Origin: Chitinophagaceae bacterium
GTDB lineage: Bacteria; Bacteroidota; Bacteroidia; Chitinophagales; Chitinophagaceae
Length of the DNA stretch: 64,000 bases
NCBI GenBank assembly: GCA_017307755.1
Contig: JAFKGQ010000009.1
Span: 62,001-126,000, forward strand
Direction of reading: 5' to 3'
Shown piece after piece: positions 62,119 through 64,000 of the stretch. Each line of letters begins with the position of its first letter. Position 1 is the first letter of the stretch. The notes beneath the pieces are model-generated. The model was not told the origin of the DNA. It searched no databases and worked only from the letters and a program-made list of their open reading frames with translations. The translations under genes were made by a program, and so were the position numbers.

Positions 62119-63672
62119 ATGAGAGGAATTCTTTTGTTTAGCGCGGCACTGTTCTCTTGCTGTTCAGTGATGCCGCAACGGCTGATAAATGCAGACTTTA
62201 CAAGGGTTGAAGGGAAGATGAATACCATGTTCAATGAATGCGTCGGTGCGGGACGGGCTAATGAAGGACTCCGCGCCGACTGGCAGCAGCAGCTTGCCTA
62301 CGTAAGAAAGGAATGCGGGTTCAAATACATCCGGATGCACGGGCTTTTGTCCGATGATATGGCGGTTTATTATGAGGATAAAAATGGGAAACCGGGTTAT
62401 AATTTCATGTACATCGACGTTTTGTTCGATTTTTTACACAGCATCGGTATGAAACCCTTTGTGGAGCTGGGCTTTATGCCGTCGGGGCTTGCCAGCGGCG
62501 GGAAGACCATCTTCTGGTGGCGGGGGAACGTAACTCCGCCGAGGGATTACGAGAAGTGGGGAGCGTTGATAAAGGCCCTTACGGCGCATTTTACCGAACG
62601 ATACGGCGCCGATGAAGTAAAGACATGGTACTTCGAAGTTTGGAACGAGCCGAATCTCGACGGTTTCTGGGCCGGTAGCCAACAGGATTACTTTTCGCTG
62701 TATACTTATAGCGCCAAAGCCATCAAGAGCGTCAATCCCGCGTATCGTGTCGGAGGACCTGGTACTGCCGGCGCTGCCTGGGAGCCGGAGATGATCGAAT
62801 ACTGCTATAAGAACAAAGTTCCGCTGGACTTTATAAGCACGCATTCCTATGGTGTAAAGCAGGGGTACCTGGATGAGTTCGGCAACTCGGGTACTGTGCT
62901 GGATAAAAATCCTATGAGCGTCAGCGGGGATGTGATCCAATCCCGGAAAGAGATCGCACTTTCGGCATTGCCCGGGCTGGAGCTGCATTACACCGAATGG
63001 AGCTCGTCCTATACGCCCGCCGACCCCCTTCATGACAGCTATCACGAGGCATCCTATGTATTGCAAAAGCTCAAACAGGTGGGTAAGGCCGCCAATTCCA
63101 TGTCGTATTGGGTCTTCACGGATATTTTTGAAGAGCCGGGTCCTCGTTTTACGCCCTTTCACGGTGGATTTGGCATGCTGACCATCCAGGGGATCAACAA
63201 ACCCGTGTTCTATTCCTATAAGTTCATGAACCAGTTGGGGAATATGGAATTGAAAAACAGCGATCCTTCTTCCTGGCTTTGCAGGGATCCCGCGGGCAAT
63301 TTCCAGGCGTTGGTCTGGGATTTCACCCATACGCATCCGGGGGATTCGGTACACAACCAGAAGTACTATATACAGGACCTGCCGGCAAAACCCAAAGGCA
63401 CGGTGAAAGTCCGGATCGAAAATGTCCCCGCCGGAATGTATGTACTGGAATTATATAAAGTGGGGTACAGGTGCAATGATGCTTATTCCACGTATCTGTC
63501 ATTGGGCAAGCCTGCATCGCTCAGCGGCCGGGAGGTGGACGCGATAAAGGATCTGAACGATGGGACGCCGGTGCTGAAGGAGATCGTCGAGGTTAAGAAC
63601 GGGGAGCCTTTTTCGAAAGAATTCGGGATCCGGGAGAACGATGTTTTTTTATTGAAGCTCATCAAACTTTAA
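62119..63672 (+). CDS. GH39 glycoside hydrolase (beta-xylosidase-like)
   Basis: 517 residues with a short signal peptide or lipoprotein-like start ('LFSAALFSCCSVMPQ'). Catalytic barrel (about 30-380): acid/base Glu 177 in 'YFEVWNEPNLDGFW' and nucleophile Glu 293 in 'LHYTEWSSSY', with 'YVRKECGFKYIRMHG' near the start. A beta domain follows to the end. GH39 includes beta-xylosidases and alpha-iduronidases; the WNEPN context with 'DEVKTWYFEVWNEPNL' fits the xylosidase side. GH39 is not a usual part of described xyloglucan loci. The gene lies 10 bases after the GH5 stop. Confidence 0.88.
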   Translation: MRGILLFSAALFSCCSVMPQRLINADFTRVEGKMNTMFNECVGAGRANEGLRADWQQQLAYVRKECGFKYIRMHGLLSDDMAVYYEDKNGKPGYNFMYIDVLFDFLHSIGMKPFVELGFMPSGLASGGKTIFWWRGNVTPPRDYEKWGALIKALTAHFTERYGADEVKTWYFEVWNEPNLDGFWAGSQQDYFSLYTYSAKAIKSVNPAYRVGGPGTAGAAWEPEMIEYCYKNKVPLDFISTHSYGVKQGYLDEFGNSGTVLDKNPMSVSGDVIQSRKEIALSALPGLELHYTEWSSSYTPADPLHDSYHEASYVLQKLKQVGKAANSMSYWVFTDIFEEPGPRFTPFHGGFGMLTIQGINKPVFYSYKFMNQLGNMELKNSDPSSWLCRDPAGNFQALVWDFTHTHPGDSVHNQKYYIQDLPAKPKGTVKVRIENVPAGMYVLELYKVGYRCNDAYSTYLSLGKPASLSGREVDAIKDLNDGTPVLKEIVEVKNGEPFSKEFGIRENDVFLLKLIKL

Positions 63673-63711
63673 AGGGGTACGCATTGATCGTATATTGAAA
63701 CACTGTCCCAG

Positions 63712-64000
63712 ATGAAAAAATATGCACTACTGCTCACATTGACATCCGTGATCCTGGCGATGACGGCGCACGCACAGCAAGCCAGTCGTTTCTTCCCTGA
63801 AAAGGACCTGGTCACCACGGGTATCTATTATTATCCCGAACATTGGAAGGAAGACCAGTGGGAGCGCGATATCGCCAGGATTGCCGAAATGGGTTTTACG
63901 TTTGTCCACCTGGCGGAGTTTGCCTGGTTCAGGATGGAGCCCGAAGAAGGGAAGTTCAATTTTACATGGCTTGATAAAGTGCTAGGGCTCTGTGCGAAAT
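63712..64000 (+). CDS. Start of a GH42-like beta-galactosidase, cut by the window edge
   Basis: 96 complete codons to the right edge without a stop. A signal peptide is cleaved near 'MTAHAQQ'. Then the GH42 opening is seen: 'GIYYYPEHWKEDQWERDIARI', 'GFTFVHLAEFAWFRMEPEEGKFNFTWLD'. This pattern is typical of the first strands and helices of the GH42 barrel. The enzyme would remove terminal beta-galactose, for example from galactosylated xyloglucan side chains (inference). It begins 39 bases after the GH39 stop and is likely in the same operon. Catalytic residues lie beyond the window. Confidence 0.8.
   Translation, partial: MKKYALLLTLTSVILAMTAHAQQASRFFPEKDLVTTGIYYYPEHWKEDQWERDIARIAEMGFTFVHLAEFAWFRMEPEEGKFNFTWLDKVLGLCAK

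Noticed and set aside
1..64000. tRNA or rRNA genes, CRISPR arrays, insertion sequences, prophage or conjugation genes
   Set aside because: Nearly all intergenic gaps are under 250 bases and were read without finding cloverleaf structures, regular spacer arrays, transposases, integrases or terminal repeats.

Overview
The window looks like chromosomal DNA from a Bacteroidota bacterium, most likely of the family Chitinophagaceae (inference). The reasons are four SusC/SusD pairs, two hybrid two-component regulators with AraC output domains, a LytS/LytR-type pair, an ECF sigma/FecR module, a type 9 secretion C-terminal signal, start codons without clear Shine-Dalgarno sequences, and promoter boxes of the TAnnTTTG type. 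I see no tRNA, rRNA, CRISPR array, insertion sequence or phage gene.

Positions 1-5.7 kb hold the end of an outer-membrane barrel protein, a metallo-beta-lactamase-fold hydrolase, a LytTR response regulator with its LytS-like kinase (minus strand), and a divergent TonB-dependent barrel receptor. Positions 5.8-11.1 kb hold a SusC/SusD pair preceded by a 620-base leader with two large AAACGTTT-core palindromes. From 11.2 to 21.1 kb come mostly housekeeping or accessory genes: a SnoaL-like lipoprotein, a hybrid kinase, an Lrp regulator, a lone LytTR protein, a tight run of DinB, two YHS proteins, DoxX, a fused NRDE/ATP-grasp protein and a LysE-type exporter, then a double Spondin_N lipoprotein with a clear terminator and an AraC regulator.

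Positions 21.2-33.3 kb hold two sigma/anti-sigma modules. The second (ECF sigma plus FecR) leads into a SusC with an STN domain, SusD, a fasciclin lipoprotein, a further lipoprotein, a DUF3472 protein and a membrane acyltransferase. No glycoside hydrolase is encoded in this block.

Positions 33.3-64 kb are one large polysaccharide utilisation locus. In order: hybrid regulator 1; GH5 with ricin-type repeats and a T9SS signal; a GH3 fused to a CE1-type esterase; hybrid regulator 2; GH31 with PA14; SusC/SusD; terminator; a second SusC/SusD; an SGBP-B-like glycan-binding lipoprotein; a BACON-GH5 lipoprotein; GH39; and the start of a GH42. The set GH5 + GH31(PA14) + GH3 + SGBP-B closely resembles known xyloglucan loci, so beta-glucan of the xyloglucan type is the best guess for the substrate. 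In that model endo-GH5 enzymes cut the chain at the surface, the SusC/D complexes import the fragments, and GH31, GH3, GH39, GH42 and the esterase strip side chains and cleave the oligosaccharides. Two transcription units of the locus (GH5 and the second SusC) share a duplicated promoter region carrying short TACCC-type elements repeated about every 22 bases at a fixed distance from a TATATTTG box. This is the most striking regulatory signal in the window.
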